A DNA stretch of 64,000 bases from Lacicoccus halitifaciens (GCF_040544485.1 NZ_JBDZDV010000001.1:496001-560000), one strand, 5' to 3'. Shown: positions 1 through 9,347, numbered from the stretch's first letter. The notes: a model not told the origin generated them from the sequence alone. Numbers and translations are program-made.

Positions 1-483
1 AAAATCGATGTCATCCAGTACATGGTAGTAGAGCTCACCGTGGTTGTAATAACCGACGAAGACCCCGCCCGTGATGCACGGGCCGATATTGTCCGGATGG
101 CCTTCGATATCACACCCGAGCATGATTTTATCATGGTCGGTCAAATTCAAATCACAGAAGTAGGCAGCCAGTTCAATGCCTGCGACGATTGCGGACGATG
201 AACTGCCGAGCCCGTGTGCGAGCGGTATTTCACTATCCATCTCCACCGTCACCGGCGGCATCTCCTTATTGTATTTCAGGGCGATGCTTTTCGCGGTGGA
301 GATGACGAGGTTGTCCTCGCCCGGCGGCAGCACTTTCAGTTCGGGGTTCAGGAACTCTATTTTGAAAGCTTCACTTGGATAAGCTTTGATCTTTAAAAAC
401 TTTGTGACGGCAACACCGATGGAATCAAAACCCAGGCCGAGGTTTGCGCTCGTGGCCGGGATTTTTAGATTAATTTGCTTCAT
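1..483 (-). CDS. thrB: Homoserine kinase, N-terminal part (gene runs off the left edge)
   Basis: Phosphorylates homoserine for threonine synthesis in the cytoplasm. The reading frame starts at an ATG (483-481) with MKQINLKIPATSANLGLGFD, the N-terminal pattern of GHMP kinases, and about 70 residues later has the glycine/serine-rich ATP loop (PLAHGLGSSSSA). 161 codons are inside the window and the frame stays open to base 1; the complete family protein is about 300 aa. The start overlaps the end of thrC by 14 bases, so translation is probably coupled. Third gene of hom-thrC-thrB. Identification is firm. Confidence 0.95.
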   Translation of the reverse strand, partial: MKQINLKIPATSANLGLGFDSIGVAVTKFLKIKAYPSEAFKIEFLNPELKVLPPGEDNLVISTAKSIALKYNKEMPPVTVEMDSEIPLAHGLGSSSSAIVAGIELAAYFCDLNLTDHDKIMLGCDIEGHPDNIGPCITGGVFVGYYNHGELYYHVLDDIDF

Positions 484-1546
484 CGTCGTTCAGACTTTCG
501 ATATATTCCGTGATCACCGTTTCATCGTTCGGCAGCACTTTCGGCTGCACCGCCGCTTCGTCGACTGCAGTCTGCGGGTCTTTCAATCCGTTGCCTGTAA
601 GGATCGTGACGACCGTGCTGCCCTTTTCCACACGCCCTTCGGACACTGCCTTGATCAGTCCTGCTATGCTTGCGTTGGAACCCGGTTCTGCGAAGAGCCC
701 CTCTTTCCTTGCAAGCCTTGAATATGCTTCCAGTATTTCATCATCGGTCACGGAATCGATGAGGCCGCCGGATTCGTCCCGTGCCGCCGTTGCGAGGTGC
801 CAGCTTGTCGGATTGCCGATCCTGATGGCGGTGCCGACTGTTTCCGGGTTCTCAATCACTTTATCTTTCGTGATCGCCGCCGAGCCTTCCGCTTCGTAGC
901 CGAACATTTTAGGAAGCTTCGAACCCTTCTTCTCATGATACTCCTTGAACCCTTTCCAGTAGGCGGAGATGTTGCCGGCATTGCCGACCGGTATGAACAG
1001 GTAGTCCGGCGCCTCATCCAGTGCGTCCACGATTTCAAATGCGGACGTCTTCTGGCATTCGATCCTGTAGGGGTTGACCGAGTTGACGAGCGTGACACCT
1101 TCATTGTTTTCCGCGACTTTGCGGACGATCTTCAGTGCATCGTCGAAGTTGCCCTGGATGGAGACGATCTTCGCACCGTACACGATGGCCTGGGCGATCT
1201 TGCCGAGCGCCACCTTGCCTTCAGGGATGACCACGATCGTATTCATCCCGAGCCTTGATGCATATGCTGCAGCGGAGGCGGAAGTGTTGCCGGTCGATGC
1301 ACAGATCACCGTATGTGCCCCCTCCTCTTTCGCTTTGGCGACAGCAAGGACCATGCCGCGGTCCTTGAACGAGCCTGTAGGGTTCAGCCCTTCGAATTTC
1401 GCAAATACGTTGATGCCGTATTCCTCGCTGAACGAGTTCAGTGGGATGAGCGGCGTGTTGCCTTCCTGCAGTGACAATGCAGGTGTCGCATCAGTCACCG
1501 GCAGATATTCTTTGAATTCCTCCAATAAACCTTTCCAGTAGGCCAT
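470..1546 (-). CDS. thrC: Threonine synthase
   Basis: PLP enzyme that converts O-phosphohomoserine to threonine. The protein (358 aa) has the PLP-lysine motif NPTGSFKDRGM, the STGNTSAS phosphate-binding stretch, and a C-terminal ILTGNGLKDP motif. I choose the ATG at 1546 (MAYWKGLLEEF): it lies one base after the hom stop and GGAG in the last hom codons sits at ribosome-binding distance. An in-frame TTG at 1561 is an alternative. Length is normal for the short Firmicute form. Confidence 0.95.
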   Translation of the reverse strand: MAYWKGLLEEFKEYLPVTDATPALSLQEGNTPLIPLNSFSEEYGINVFAKFEGLNPTGSFKDRGMVLAVAKAKEEGAHTVICASTGNTSASAAAYASRLGMNTIVVIPEGKVALGKIAQAIVYGAKIVSIQGNFDDALKIVRKVAENNEGVTLVNSVNPYRIECQKTSAFEIVDALDEAPDYLFIPVGNAGNISAYWKGFKEYHEKKGSKLPKMFGYEAEGSAAITKDKVIENPETVGTAIRIGNPTSWHLATAARDESGGLIDSVTDDEILEAYSRLARKEGLFAEPGSNASIAGLIKAVSEGRVEKGSTVVTILTGNGLKDPQTAVDEAAVQPKVLPNDETVITEYIESLNDDEAN

Positions 1547-1547
1547 C

Positions 1548-2747
1548 TCACTCATCTCCAATAACAGGGTATTTGGCTTTTACATCGAGCCCTTCCAATG
1601 CGTCTTGCAGCTGGTCGATGTTCAGCTTCGCCGTCACGGCGACGACGGATTCGTGTGCAGTGTTCAATTTATAGTCGACTTTCCCATCAAGCGCTTTTTT
1701 GACATCCGCCTCGGAATCGCCAAAACGCAGGTAGTACTGGTATTCGACCGCTTTGTTCTTTATCACTGCATCTTCTGCCGGCTGGAAGTTGCCGTTCGCC
1801 GGCTGTGTCAGTACATGGATCAGATCGGACACGACGGCGCTCGCAGTCTCGAGGCTCCCCGCACCGGGACCGTAGTACATCGTCTCGCCCACCGCATTGC
1901 CGTTGACGTAAACGGCATTCTTCTCATAATTGACGGATGCGAGCTGATGGTCCGCTTTCAGGAATATCGGCTCGACGCTTGCACTGATGCTGTCGTCGTA
2001 TTTGCTGATGCCGACGAGCTTCATGATGTAGCCGAGGTCCTTCGCGATCTGTATATCCGCCGCATCGACGTTCGAGATGCCCGTGCTCGGCACGTCTTTG
2101 ATATCCACTTTCCTGTTGAAGGCGAGCCTCGAAAGCAGAACGATCTTCCTCAGTGCATCGATGCCTTCCACATCATTGGTCGGATCGGCTTCTGCGTAAC
2201 CTTTCGCCTTCGCATCATCGAGTGCATCTTCATAAGACCAGCCGTCGACAGTCATCTTCGTCAGTATATAGTTGGTCGTTCCGTTCAGTATGCCCATCAC
2301 TTCGGATATCTGATTTGCATTCAATGAATTTTCGATCGTCCTGATGATCGGGACGCCGCCTGCGACGGCCGCTTCATAATTCAGATGGACATTGTTTTTA
2401 TTTGCAGCTTCAGTGAGGTCGTCGATCTTCTCAGCAAGCAGGTCTTTATTTGCGGTGACGATATGGATTCCGTTATTCAGCAGCTCCATCATAATGTCAT
2501 ATGTATGGTCGATTCCGCCCATCACTTCTATGGCCGCATCGATGTCCGCGTTGTAAATGTCATTGATATCATCCGTGATCTCAATGCCGGAAAGGTCCAC
2601 ATCACGTGCTTTATCGACATTTTTGGCGAACACGTGGGTGATTTTGATCTCTTCACCGGTCAATGACTCTATCTTTTCTTTGTTGGTGTTCAATACTTTG
2701 ACGACACCAGTTCCTACGGTGCCCATTCCTAAGACAGCAATTTTCAT
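1548..2747 (-). CDS. hom: Homoserine dehydrogenase
   Basis: NAD(P)-dependent reduction of aspartate semialdehyde to homoserine, the entry to the threonine and methionine branch. The N-terminus has the nucleotide-binding motif GMGTVGTGVV, followed by the catalytic domain (NGTTNYILTKM, GYAEADPTNDVEGIDA). A compact ACT-like regulatory region occupies the last 60 residues or so. At 399 aa it is about 30 residues shorter than the Bacillus and Staphylococcus enzymes, with the deficit in the ACT part. GGAGG lies just upstream of the ATG. First gene of hom-thrC-thrB, with its own promoter at 2784-2812. Confidence 0.95.
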   Translation of the reverse strand: MKIAVLGMGTVGTGVVKVLNTNKEKIESLTGEEIKITHVFAKNVDKARDVDLSGIEITDDINDIYNADIDAAIEVMGGIDHTYDIMMELLNNGIHIVTANKDLLAEKIDDLTEAANKNNVHLNYEAAVAGGVPIIRTIENSLNANQISEVMGILNGTTNYILTKMTVDGWSYEDALDDAKAKGYAEADPTNDVEGIDALRKIVLLSRLAFNRKVDIKDVPSTGISNVDAADIQIAKDLGYIMKLVGISKYDDSISASVEPIFLKADHQLASVNYEKNAVYVNGNAVGETMYYGPGAGSLETASAVVSDLIHVLTQPANGNFQPAEDAVIKNKAVEYQYYLRFGDSEADVKKALDGKVDYKLNTAHESVVAVTAKLNIDQLQDALEGLDVKAKYPVIGDE

Positions 2748-2783
2748 AACTAGAATCCTCCAATTAAATACTTATAGATACTC

Positions 2784-2812
2784 ATATTAGATTGAAAAGT
2801 TTAAAAATTCAA
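2784..2812 (-). promoter_or_regulatory. Sigma-A promoter of hom-thrC-thrB
   Basis: On the minus strand TTGAAT (2812-2807), a 17-base spacer and TAATAT (2789-2784) form a good vegetative promoter about 37 bases upstream of the hom start codon. No long leader or hairpin follows, so attenuation or a riboswitch is unlikely here. Confidence 0.75.
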
Positions 2813-2893
2813 GATAATATTGTCTTAATCTACACATTTTCTTTTATTTCGTGTATTATTAAGTCTAAATTTCTATAAAAGGGTGTCAGCCAA

Positions 2894-4255
2894 GTGAAAG
2901 TAGCAAAATTCGGTGGCAGTTCATTGTCATCATCCAACCAACTGAAAAAAGTATCAAATATCATCCAGAATGATCCGGATATCGGTGCAGTGGTCGTCAG
3001 TGCACCTGGACGGCGTTTTGACGATGACATCAAAGTGACGGATCTGCTCATCGCGCTTCATGCGAATAAAATCACCGGGCTTCCGTATAATGAGGCGCTC
3101 GATGCGATTTTAAGCAGGTATGAGGAAATCATCACCGGCCTCGGCATCGACCTTGCCATGCTGGAGAAATTCAGGAACACGATCCTCTCATACCTCCAGA
3201 ACATCAGTGATAATGCAAGGCTCCTTGATGCATTGAAATCATGCGGTGAGGACTTCAATGCCCAGATGCTTGCAGAATATCTGACGGCCGAAGGTACGCC
3301 TGCGAAATATTATTCGCCGGAGGAAGCCGGAATCTATGTCACCGATGAGGCAAGCAATGCGCATCTGCTGAACGAGTCATACGAAAACATCGCCAGATTG
3401 AAGGATGCTGAAGAAGTCATCGTCATACCGGGATTCTTCGGCATGTCTAAAAATGGCAATATCGTCACGTTCCCGAGGGGCGGATCCGATATTTCCGGTG
3501 CGATCGTGGCACGCGGCCTGGATGCGGAAATCTATGAAAACTATACAGATCAGAGCCATATCTATTCGGCACATCCCGGCTTCATCGAGAACCCGCATGC
3601 AATCGAGGAGCTGACTTACCGTGAAATGCGGGAGCTCTCCTACTCTGGGTTCGGCATCTTCCATGATGAGGCGCTCGAGCCGCTGTATCAGGTGGAGATA
3701 CCGGTGATGATCAAAAATACGAATGCACCGCATATCGAAGGTACAAAAATTGTGGCAAAGCGTGAGCTCCTGAAAGACATCCCGGTGATCGGCATCAGCT
3801 GTGATGTGGGCTTCACCGCGATCTCCGTCAAGGACTATCTGATGAACCGCCAGGTCGGCTATATGAGGAAGCTTCTGCAGATATTTGAAAACCACCGGGT
3901 ATCCGTGGAACATATGCCATCGGGCATCGATAACATCTCGATCATCGTCCGCAACAGGAACCTCGACGGCAGCAACAAGATCGAGCAGATCACAGAGGAC
4001 ATCAATGACCAGCTAGAGCCGGAAAAGGTGGAAACCGAAGGCGATCTCGCCCTCCTTGTCATCGTCGGTGAAGGCATGGAGTATACCGTCGGCCTTGCCA
4101 ATAAGGCGACCAAGGCACTGACTGAAAACGGCATCAACATCAGGATGATGAACCAGGGTGCTTCGGAGTCGAGCATGGTCTTCGCAGTGAAGATGAGTGA
4201 TTACCAGAAGGCGCTGAACGCGGTCTACAATGAATACTTCAGAAACGTAAATTAA
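2894..4255 (+). CDS. Aspartokinase (YclM/ThrD type, class III)
   Basis: Phosphorylates aspartate at the head of the lysine, threonine and methionine pathways. The protein begins with the kinase signature VAKFGGSS and carries FPRGGSDISGA in the nucleotide-binding region. Two ACT domains follow from about residue 300 (for example VIGISCDVGFTAISV, then LLVIVGEGMEYTVGL). The start is GTG, preceded by AAAAGGG. At 453 aa it matches the monofunctional class III enzyme of Bacillus (YclM). It is divergent from hom-thrC-thrB, whereas in staphylococci it usually heads that operon; it probably feeds the same branch. Confidence 0.92.
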   Translation: MKVAKFGGSSLSSSNQLKKVSNIIQNDPDIGAVVVSAPGRRFDDDIKVTDLLIALHANKITGLPYNEALDAILSRYEEIITGLGIDLAMLEKFRNTILSYLQNISDNARLLDALKSCGEDFNAQMLAEYLTAEGTPAKYYSPEEAGIYVTDEASNAHLLNESYENIARLKDAEEVIVIPGFFGMSKNGNIVTFPRGGSDISGAIVARGLDAEIYENYTDQSHIYSAHPGFIENPHAIEELTYREMRELSYSGFGIFHDEALEPLYQVEIPVMIKNTNAPHIEGTKIVAKRELLKDIPVIGISCDVGFTAISVKDYLMNRQVGYMRKLLQIFENHRVSVEHMPSGIDNISIIVRNRNLDGSNKIEQITEDINDQLEPEKVETEGDLALLVIVGEGMEYTVGLANKATKALTENGINIRMMNQGASESSMVFAVKMSDYQKALNAVYNEYFRNVN

Positions 4256-4256
4256 A

Positions 4257-4281
4257 AAGAGGCCCAAGGGCCTCTTTTTTG
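4257..4281. terminator. Bidirectional rho-independent terminator
   Basis: The stem GAGGCCC/GGGCCTC with a two-base loop is flanked by A-runs and T-runs, so it can end the aspartokinase transcript on plus and the UbiB-like kinase transcript on minus. Confidence 0.85.
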
Positions 4282-4293
4282 TATGTCCGGTAT

Positions 4294-5976
4294 TCAAAAC
4301 CTGCCTGATTTGAAAATCGAGTACAACAGGCCGAGGAACAGGAATACGGCGAGCACAAAACCGATCTCGATCGCAGGTATTTGCCAGATCACCGTCGTCT
4401 GGCCCGCGATTGCGGCACCGACGATCAGACCGACCATTATGATGCTGAAGGACAGGAGGACGATGCTGAACGACAGCCGGTTGCCGATCCGGTCCATCCT
4501 TCTGAACAATTCATCAAAACGGCGTAAAGACAGCTGCACCGGCAGCTTTTTATCCCTGAGGGATTCTGAGAATATCCTCAAGTTGTCCGTGACGTCCACA
4601 GCGGTGTCACCTACGTCCTGTAAATTGCTGTAGGCCCGGGATGCTATGTTCCTTGGATCGTACTTTTCCCTGACGAGCAGCCGGCCGAAAGGTTCTGCAA
4701 CATCAATGATGCTGAAATCCGGATCCAGGCTGCTGACCACACTTTCAAGGGTCATGATCGATTTCCCCAGGATGGTGAAATCCTGCGGCAGACCGATACG
4801 GTGTTTATTGGCAATATGGAAGATATCCTGCACCGCTTCACCGAGATTCACATCTCCGAGGGGGACTTCGTAATACTTATCCCTGATCTTCTCGGCATCG
4901 CGGTTCAGGACGGTCATATCGACGCTCTGGGGCACGATGCCCATTTTGGTGATTGCCCGGACGACAGCGGATGCATCCTTCCTCATCATGCCGATCAGGA
5001 GCGTGCCGAAGTTATATTTCATCTCGCTCGACAGCCTGCCGACCATGCCGAAGTCCATGAAGGTGATGCTGCCGTCTTCAAGCACGCTGACATTCCCGGG
5101 ATGCGGATCCCCGTGGAAGAACCCTTCGACGATGATCTGATGGAACATGGCATCCGACAGCTTTTCAGCCAATGCTTTCCGGGAGAAACCCTTGTCTTCA
5201 AGTTCATCGTGGTGGTTGATCGGTATGCCGTCGATATATTCCATGACCAGCACATTCTTTGTGGATAGTTCCCTGACCATCTCAGGAATCTTGATGCTGT
5301 CATCATTTTCAAACTGCTTGCGTATCTTATCCGCATTATTGGCTTCGATCGTATAGTCGAGCTCATCCAGGATCGCTTCTGAAAATTCCTCGATCATATC
5401 CTTCAGATGATACCGTTTCGCCCACTCCATACGCTGCTCAGCCAAGGTCGCGAGATGATGGAGTATTTCAAGGTCGTTGCGCATCGTCTTCTCGATGCCC
5501 GGACGCTGGACTTTCACCGCAACGATCTGGCCCTCCACGGTCTGGGCCTTGTGGACCTGGCCCGTCGAAGCCGAACCGAGCGGCTTTTCATCCATATTCA
5601 AAAAGACATCTTCAGTCTTCACGCCGAGTGACTCTTCAATCACCCTTGTCACCTCTTCAAAGCTGAACGGCGGGACATCACTCTGCAGCTTTTCAAGCTC
5701 TTCGATGATGTCTTTTGGAATCAGGTCCGGGCGGGTGCTCGCAATCTGGCCGAGTTTGATGAACGTCGGCCCCATCTCCTCGATGAACAGACGGACCCGC
5801 TCTCCCCTTGATTTCTCCTCAACACTTTTCTGCTGCCTCAGGATGATGCGCTTCGGCAGGCTCAAAAGCTCGTCCAGGCCGAGTTCCTCTACCAGGAAGC
5901 CGAATCCCGCATATGAGAAGTTTATGGCGATTTCCCTGTAACGGTTGATGTATTCGATACGTTTTTTTATTATCAT
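4294..5976 (-). CDS. ABC1/UbiB (AarF) family atypical kinase, membrane-anchored
   Basis: The 560-aa protein has the family marks in order: the KxGQ motif (FIKLGQIASTRPDLIP, about residue 75), ASTGQVHKA, the hinge MEYIDGI, the catalytic-loop equivalent FHGDPHPGN, and MDFGMVG as the metal-binding DFG-like motif. Two hydrophobic segments close the C-terminus and should anchor it in the membrane. Proteobacterial UbiB supports ubiquinone synthesis; Firmicutes use menaquinone, so the substrate here is unknown and a lipid or quinone role is inference. It lies 22 bases downstream of cymR on the same strand. Confidence 0.88.
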   Translation of the reverse strand: MIIKKRIEYINRYREIAINFSYAGFGFLVEELGLDELLSLPKRIILRQQKSVEEKSRGERVRLFIEEMGPTFIKLGQIASTRPDLIPKDIIEELEKLQSDVPPFSFEEVTRVIEESLGVKTEDVFLNMDEKPLGSASTGQVHKAQTVEGQIVAVKVQRPGIEKTMRNDLEILHHLATLAEQRMEWAKRYHLKDMIEEFSEAILDELDYTIEANNADKIRKQFENDDSIKIPEMVRELSTKNVLVMEYIDGIPINHHDELEDKGFSRKALAEKLSDAMFHQIIVEGFFHGDPHPGNVSVLEDGSITFMDFGMVGRLSSEMKYNFGTLLIGMMRKDASAVVRAITKMGIVPQSVDMTVLNRDAEKIRDKYYEVPLGDVNLGEAVQDIFHIANKHRIGLPQDFTILGKSIMTLESVVSSLDPDFSIIDVAEPFGRLLVREKYDPRNIASRAYSNLQDVGDTAVDVTDNLRIFSESLRDKKLPVQLSLRRFDELFRRMDRIGNRLSFSIVLLSFSIIMVGLIVGAAIAGQTTVIWQIPAIEIGFVLAVFLFLGLLYSIFKSGRF

Positions 5977-5998
5977 ATAAAAACTCCAGAATAATTAT

Positions 5999-6415
5999 TT
6001 ATATATGGAACATATAGTCATCGAGACCCTCACCGTCATAATCGATCATGTCCTTAAGCGTCGTATGGTCCAGCACATCGCTGATTGCATCCCTAATCCT
6101 GCCCCAGAGGAACCTCTCATTCTTGCCGTCCTTTTCATCACTTTCAACTGCGACGATATTTTCCTCTACACTTTTGAAAATCTGGCCAACAGTGATTTCT
6201 TCGGGCGGATGGTTCAATTCATAACCGCCGTATGCACCTCTTGTACTCTTCACCAGATTCTCCTTCTTCAAACTGGCAACGATCTGCTCCAGGTAGAGAT
6301 CACTGATCCCGCGCTCCGTTGCCACGGATTTGACACTTCTTCTCTGCTCGCCGTAATCCCGGGCAAGCTCGAGCATAAAATATAAACCATATCTTCCACG
6401 TGTGGATATTTTCAT
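5999..6415 (-). CDS. cymR: Rrf2-family cysteine metabolism repressor CymR
   Basis: The 138-aa protein starts MKISTRGRYGL and has the winged helix (SDLYLEQIVASLKKENLVKSTRGAYGGYEL) typical of CymR. It lacks the three clustered cysteines of Fe-S Rrf2 proteins such as IscR, which fits CymR. In Bacillus and Staphylococcus CymR binds O-acetylserine sulfhydrylase CysK and represses sulfur-assimilation genes. It is divergent from rarA, as in those genera. The end ...DDYMFHI resembles staphylococcal CymR. Naming rests on remembered sequence similarity plus synteny. Confidence 0.88.
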   Translation of the reverse strand: MKISTRGRYGLYFMLELARDYGEQRRSVKSVATERGISDLYLEQIVASLKKENLVKSTRGAYGGYELNHPPEEITVGQIFKSVEENIVAVESDEKDGKNERFLWGRIRDAISDVLDHTTLKDMIDYDGEGLDDYMFHI

Positions 6416-6502
6416 AATACACCTCAGAATATAAACTTTTTAATAAATCCATTTATGTTGTAATATATTAAATATATCATAATAAAACAGTTGGGTGAAA
6501 AT

Positions 6503-7777
6503 ATGAGTACACAACCATTGAGTTACCGCATGCGGCCAAGAACGATCGACGAAGTGATTTCACAGGAACATCTGGTGGGCGAAGGCGGCATCATCAGACG
6601 CATGGTGGAGGCCAGGCGCCTGACATCCATGATCCTGTACGGACCGCCGGGCATCGGCAAGACAAGCATCGCGAGCGCCATTGCAGGGTCCACGAAATAT
6701 ATGTTCAGGACATTGAACGCAGTTTCAAATACGAAAAAAGATATGCAGCAGATTGTGGAAGAAGGGAAAATGAGCGGCACGGTCATCCTCCTGCTGGATG
6801 AAATCCACCGTCTGGATAAGGCCAAGCAGGATTTCCTTCTGCCGCACCTCGAGAAAGGTACGATCATCCTGATCGGCGCCACGACTTCCAACCCTTACCA
6901 TGCCATCAATCCGGCCATCAGGTCGAGGTCACAGATATTCGAGCTCGATTCCCTGGACCAGGACGATATCAGGCTCGCCCTCACAAGAGCCATCGCAGAT
7001 GAGGAACGCGGGCTCGGCAGGATGAGCCTTGAGGTAAATGAGGAAGCGATGGAACACTTCACCTTGTCCGCCCAGGGGGATGTCAGGAGTGCACTGAATG
7101 CCTTGGAACTTGCGGCCCTCAGCACAAAACCCGACGGGGATAAAGTCCGCATCACGCTGGATGATGCGAAAGCCTGCATGCAGCAGTCCGCCTTCCTGCA
7201 TGACAAGGACGGTGACGCACACTATGACGTGATGAGCGCGTTCCAAAAATCGATCAGGGGCAGTGATGTGGACGCGAGCCTGCACTACTTGGCGAGACTG
7301 ATCGAAGCGGGAGACCTCGTGACGATTGCTCGCCGGATGCTCGTGATCGCCTATGAAGACATCGGACTTGCGAACCCCCAGCTTGCAACAAGGACATTGA
7401 ATGCCATCATTTCGGCGGAAAGGCTCGGCTTTCCGGAAGCTCGGATACCGCTCGCCAATGCTGCAATCGAACTTGCACTCTCCCCGAAATCGAACAGTGC
7501 CTACAAGAGCCTTGACAGTGCAATTGCAGACATTAAGAAAGGAAAGGCCGGCACAGTGCCTAAACATCTGAAAGACGGGCATTATGCAAGTGCCGAAAAG
7601 CTCGGCAATGCCGTCGGCTACAAATATCCCCATAACTTTCCAAATAACGTCGTGGCCCAGCAGTATATGCCTGACACCTTAAAGGACAGGCAGTATTTCA
7701 TCCCTTCGAAGGACACGAAATACGAAGGGCAGCTTGAAGAGATCTACTCGAAGCTCAGGACGATACTCCGCAAATAA
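6503..7777 (+). CDS. rarA: Replication-associated recombination protein A (MgsA-type AAA+ ATPase)
   Basis: AAA+ ATPase related to clamp loaders and RuvB that acts at stalled replication forks. Walker A is GPPGIGKTS (about residue 45), Walker B LLLDEIHRLDK, and the C-terminal tetramerisation region includes ARRMLVIAYEDIGLANPQ. I choose the ATG at 6503 (MSTQPLSYRMRPRT), with GGGTG a few bases upstream, over an in-frame TTG at 6491. The product is 424 aa, normal for the family. Confidence 0.93.
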   Translation: MSTQPLSYRMRPRTIDEVISQEHLVGEGGIIRRMVEARRLTSMILYGPPGIGKTSIASAIAGSTKYMFRTLNAVSNTKKDMQQIVEEGKMSGTVILLLDEIHRLDKAKQDFLLPHLEKGTIILIGATTSNPYHAINPAIRSRSQIFELDSLDQDDIRLALTRAIADEERGLGRMSLEVNEEAMEHFTLSAQGDVRSALNALELAALSTKPDGDKVRITLDDAKACMQQSAFLHDKDGDAHYDVMSAFQKSIRGSDVDASLHYLARLIEAGDLVTIARRMLVIAYEDIGLANPQLATRTLNAIISAERLGFPEARIPLANAAIELALSPKSNSAYKSLDSAIADIKKGKAGTVPKHLKDGHYASAEKLGNAVGYKYPHNFPNNVVAQQYMPDTLKDRQYFIPSKDTKYEGQLEEIYSKLRTILRK

Positions 7778-7790
7778 CGATAGTAAAATT

Positions 7791-7828
7791 AAAAAAAAAT
7801 AAACACCGGACGCATTTGCGTCCGGTGC
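7791..7828. terminator. Hairpin terminator between rarA and the hydroxyacid dehydrogenase unit
   Basis: Stem CACCGGACGCA/TGCGTCCGGTG (7804-7827). The A-run at 7791-7803 gives a U-tail on the minus strand, so it ends minus-strand transcription well; on plus the tail is weak but the stem is strong. Confidence 0.75.
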
Positions 7829-8131
7829 TTATCATCGAAATATCCAAGCTAAGCCGTGTGTATCTGTTGATTATTTTGGCCTGCTAATTGCAGGTGGGTG
7901 TCCTGTTTCCAACTCCAAACGTCCTGGCGAACAGGCTTGTTTTTTGAAGGAAAACCTATTGGACTCCCGTTTAAATTGGTGTTAGGTCAAAATATAATTC
8001 AACACATCACGAACTTCTCAGATATTTCTATTAAGGACATTATAGCACAGGCCAAAAACTTTGAGAAGCAAAAAGGTTTTTAAAATGAAGTTATCCGCTG
8101 AAGACACTCAGACAACAGCCGCAACTGCTGC
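7829..8131. other. AT-rich intergenic stretch with a doubtful 61-codon ORF
   Basis: This 303-base gap holds an open frame on plus (7898-8083) whose second half (GQNIIQHITNFSDISIKDI) looks protein-like but matches nothing I recognise. There is no good ribosome-binding site and no promoter that I can see. Base composition is clearly more AT-rich than the flanks. A remnant of a lost gene or of a transferred segment is the simplest reading; this is inference. Confidence 0.35.
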
Positions 8132-9001
8132 TCAGCGGCCCTTTTCATAGTGCCTGTATAAGGCACTGTGGTCCTCCTCCTGAACGTCAGGGTCATCCAT
8201 AAGTTCCGTCATCATCGCTTTCGTCTGCCGTGTGACCGGTAATCTTTCAATTGTCTCTGCATCCACGCTGCCGAATGCATTGTTCAAGTCTTTCACATGC
8301 AGTTTCATCTTAAAGCCGGGGTCATACTTTCCAGCGGCCATCTTCGGGAATTTGGTGTCCATCACGGCACTGCCTGCCAGGCCGCCGCTGATTGCATCAT
8401 AGACCGTGTCCAGGTCAAGATCCAGCGCTTCTGCAAGGGCCACCCCTTCTGAAAGTGCTGCGATGTTGTTGGCGACGATCACCTGATTGACCAGCTTCAC
8501 GGCATTCCCGGAGCCGACCGGGCCCGTATGCACGATGCCTGCACCCATGCACTCAAGTAGCGGCATGACTTTGCCGATTGCTTCCTCATCACCGCCGGCC
8601 ATGATTGATAAAGTGCCCTCGATCGCTTTTTCTTCCCCGCCGCTCACCGGTGCATCAATATACTGATGACCGTGTGCGTTGAGCACTTCAGAGACTTCCC
8701 TGCTCGTTTCAGGGTTGATGGAGCTCATATCGATCACTGTCGTCCCGGGGTTGAATTTTTCATGGAGGCCGCTTTCCACAATGACTTCCTGCACCTCGGC
8801 GGAATCGGGAAGCATGAGTATGATGACTTCCGATTTCTGCGCGACCGCTTCATAATATTCCAAAACTGCTGCACCGTGATGCGACAGTTCATCATTCGTA
8901 TGATCATTGGAGCTGCTGATATATACGTCATGCCCGCTTTTAAGCAGATTGGCACACATCGGCTTCCCCATGATGCCGAGGCCGATAAATCCGATATTCA
9001 T
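8132..9001 (-). CDS. NAD(P)-dependent beta-hydroxyacid dehydrogenase (GarR/tartronate semialdehyde reductase type)
   Basis: The 289-aa protein starts with GFIGLGIMGKPM, the nucleotide-binding motif of the 3-hydroxyisobutyrate dehydrogenase family. It has the substrate motif DAPVSGGEEKAIEGTLSIMAGG (about residue 115) in split form and the catalytic-lysine segment GSGNAVKLVNQ (about residue 165). It oxidises a 3-hydroxyacid or reduces the semialdehyde; which one cannot be read from sequence. It ends the minus-strand block of catabolic genes, 10 bases after the YciI gene. Family assignment is firm, substrate is not. Confidence 0.85.
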   Translation of the reverse strand: MNIGFIGLGIMGKPMCANLLKSGHDVYISSSNDHTNDELSHHGAAVLEYYEAVAQKSEVIILMLPDSAEVQEVIVESGLHEKFNPGTTVIDMSSINPETSREVSEVLNAHGHQYIDAPVSGGEEKAIEGTLSIMAGGDEEAIGKVMPLLECMGAGIVHTGPVGSGNAVKLVNQVIVANNIAALSEGVALAEALDLDLDTVYDAISGGLAGSAVMDTKFPKMAAGKYDPGFKMKLHVKDLNNAFGSVDAETIERLPVTRQTKAMMTELMDDPDVQEEDHSALYRHYEKGR

Positions 9002-9011
9002 TGAACCACTC

Positions 9012-9284
9012 CTATATTTCGTATTCGGTCACCATTTCCCATTCATGCAGCTCGTAATCCCTCGCACCATTTATAATGTAAGGGTCCTGCTTGACGAGTT
9101 TTTCGATTTCTTCCCCGTCCTGCCCCTTGTATATCACAAGTCCACCGGCGCCGTCCGTAAAGCGCCCGTTCATCACCACCACATCTTTTTCCCTCAGGCC
9201 ATCAAGGAATTTCAAATGTTCCTCCCTGTGGATGCTGCTCTTTTCTTCGTCCAGCATCGATAAGAAAACTGCAAAATATTTCAT
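9012..9284 (-). CDS. YciI family protein
   Basis: Small 90-aa protein of the dimeric alpha+beta barrel YciI family, recognised from MKYFAVFLSM at the start, REEHLKFLDGL and the ending YELHEWEMV. I choose the ATG at 9284 because GGAGTGGAG precedes it; an upstream in-frame start lacks support. Family members are often small oxygenase- or hydrolase-like accessory enzymes beside catabolic genes. It probably forms a two-gene unit with the downstream dehydrogenase. The reaction is unknown. Confidence 0.8.
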   Translation of the reverse strand: MKYFAVFLSMLDEEKSSIHREEHLKFLDGLREKDVVVMNGRFTDGAGGLVIYKGQDGEEIEKLVKQDPYIINGARDYELHEWEMVTEYEI

Positions 9285-9347
9285 CTCGGCTCCACTCCGT
9301 TTTTTATTTAATGATATCAAATTTTTTGAAAACTTAAAGCAAAATGA

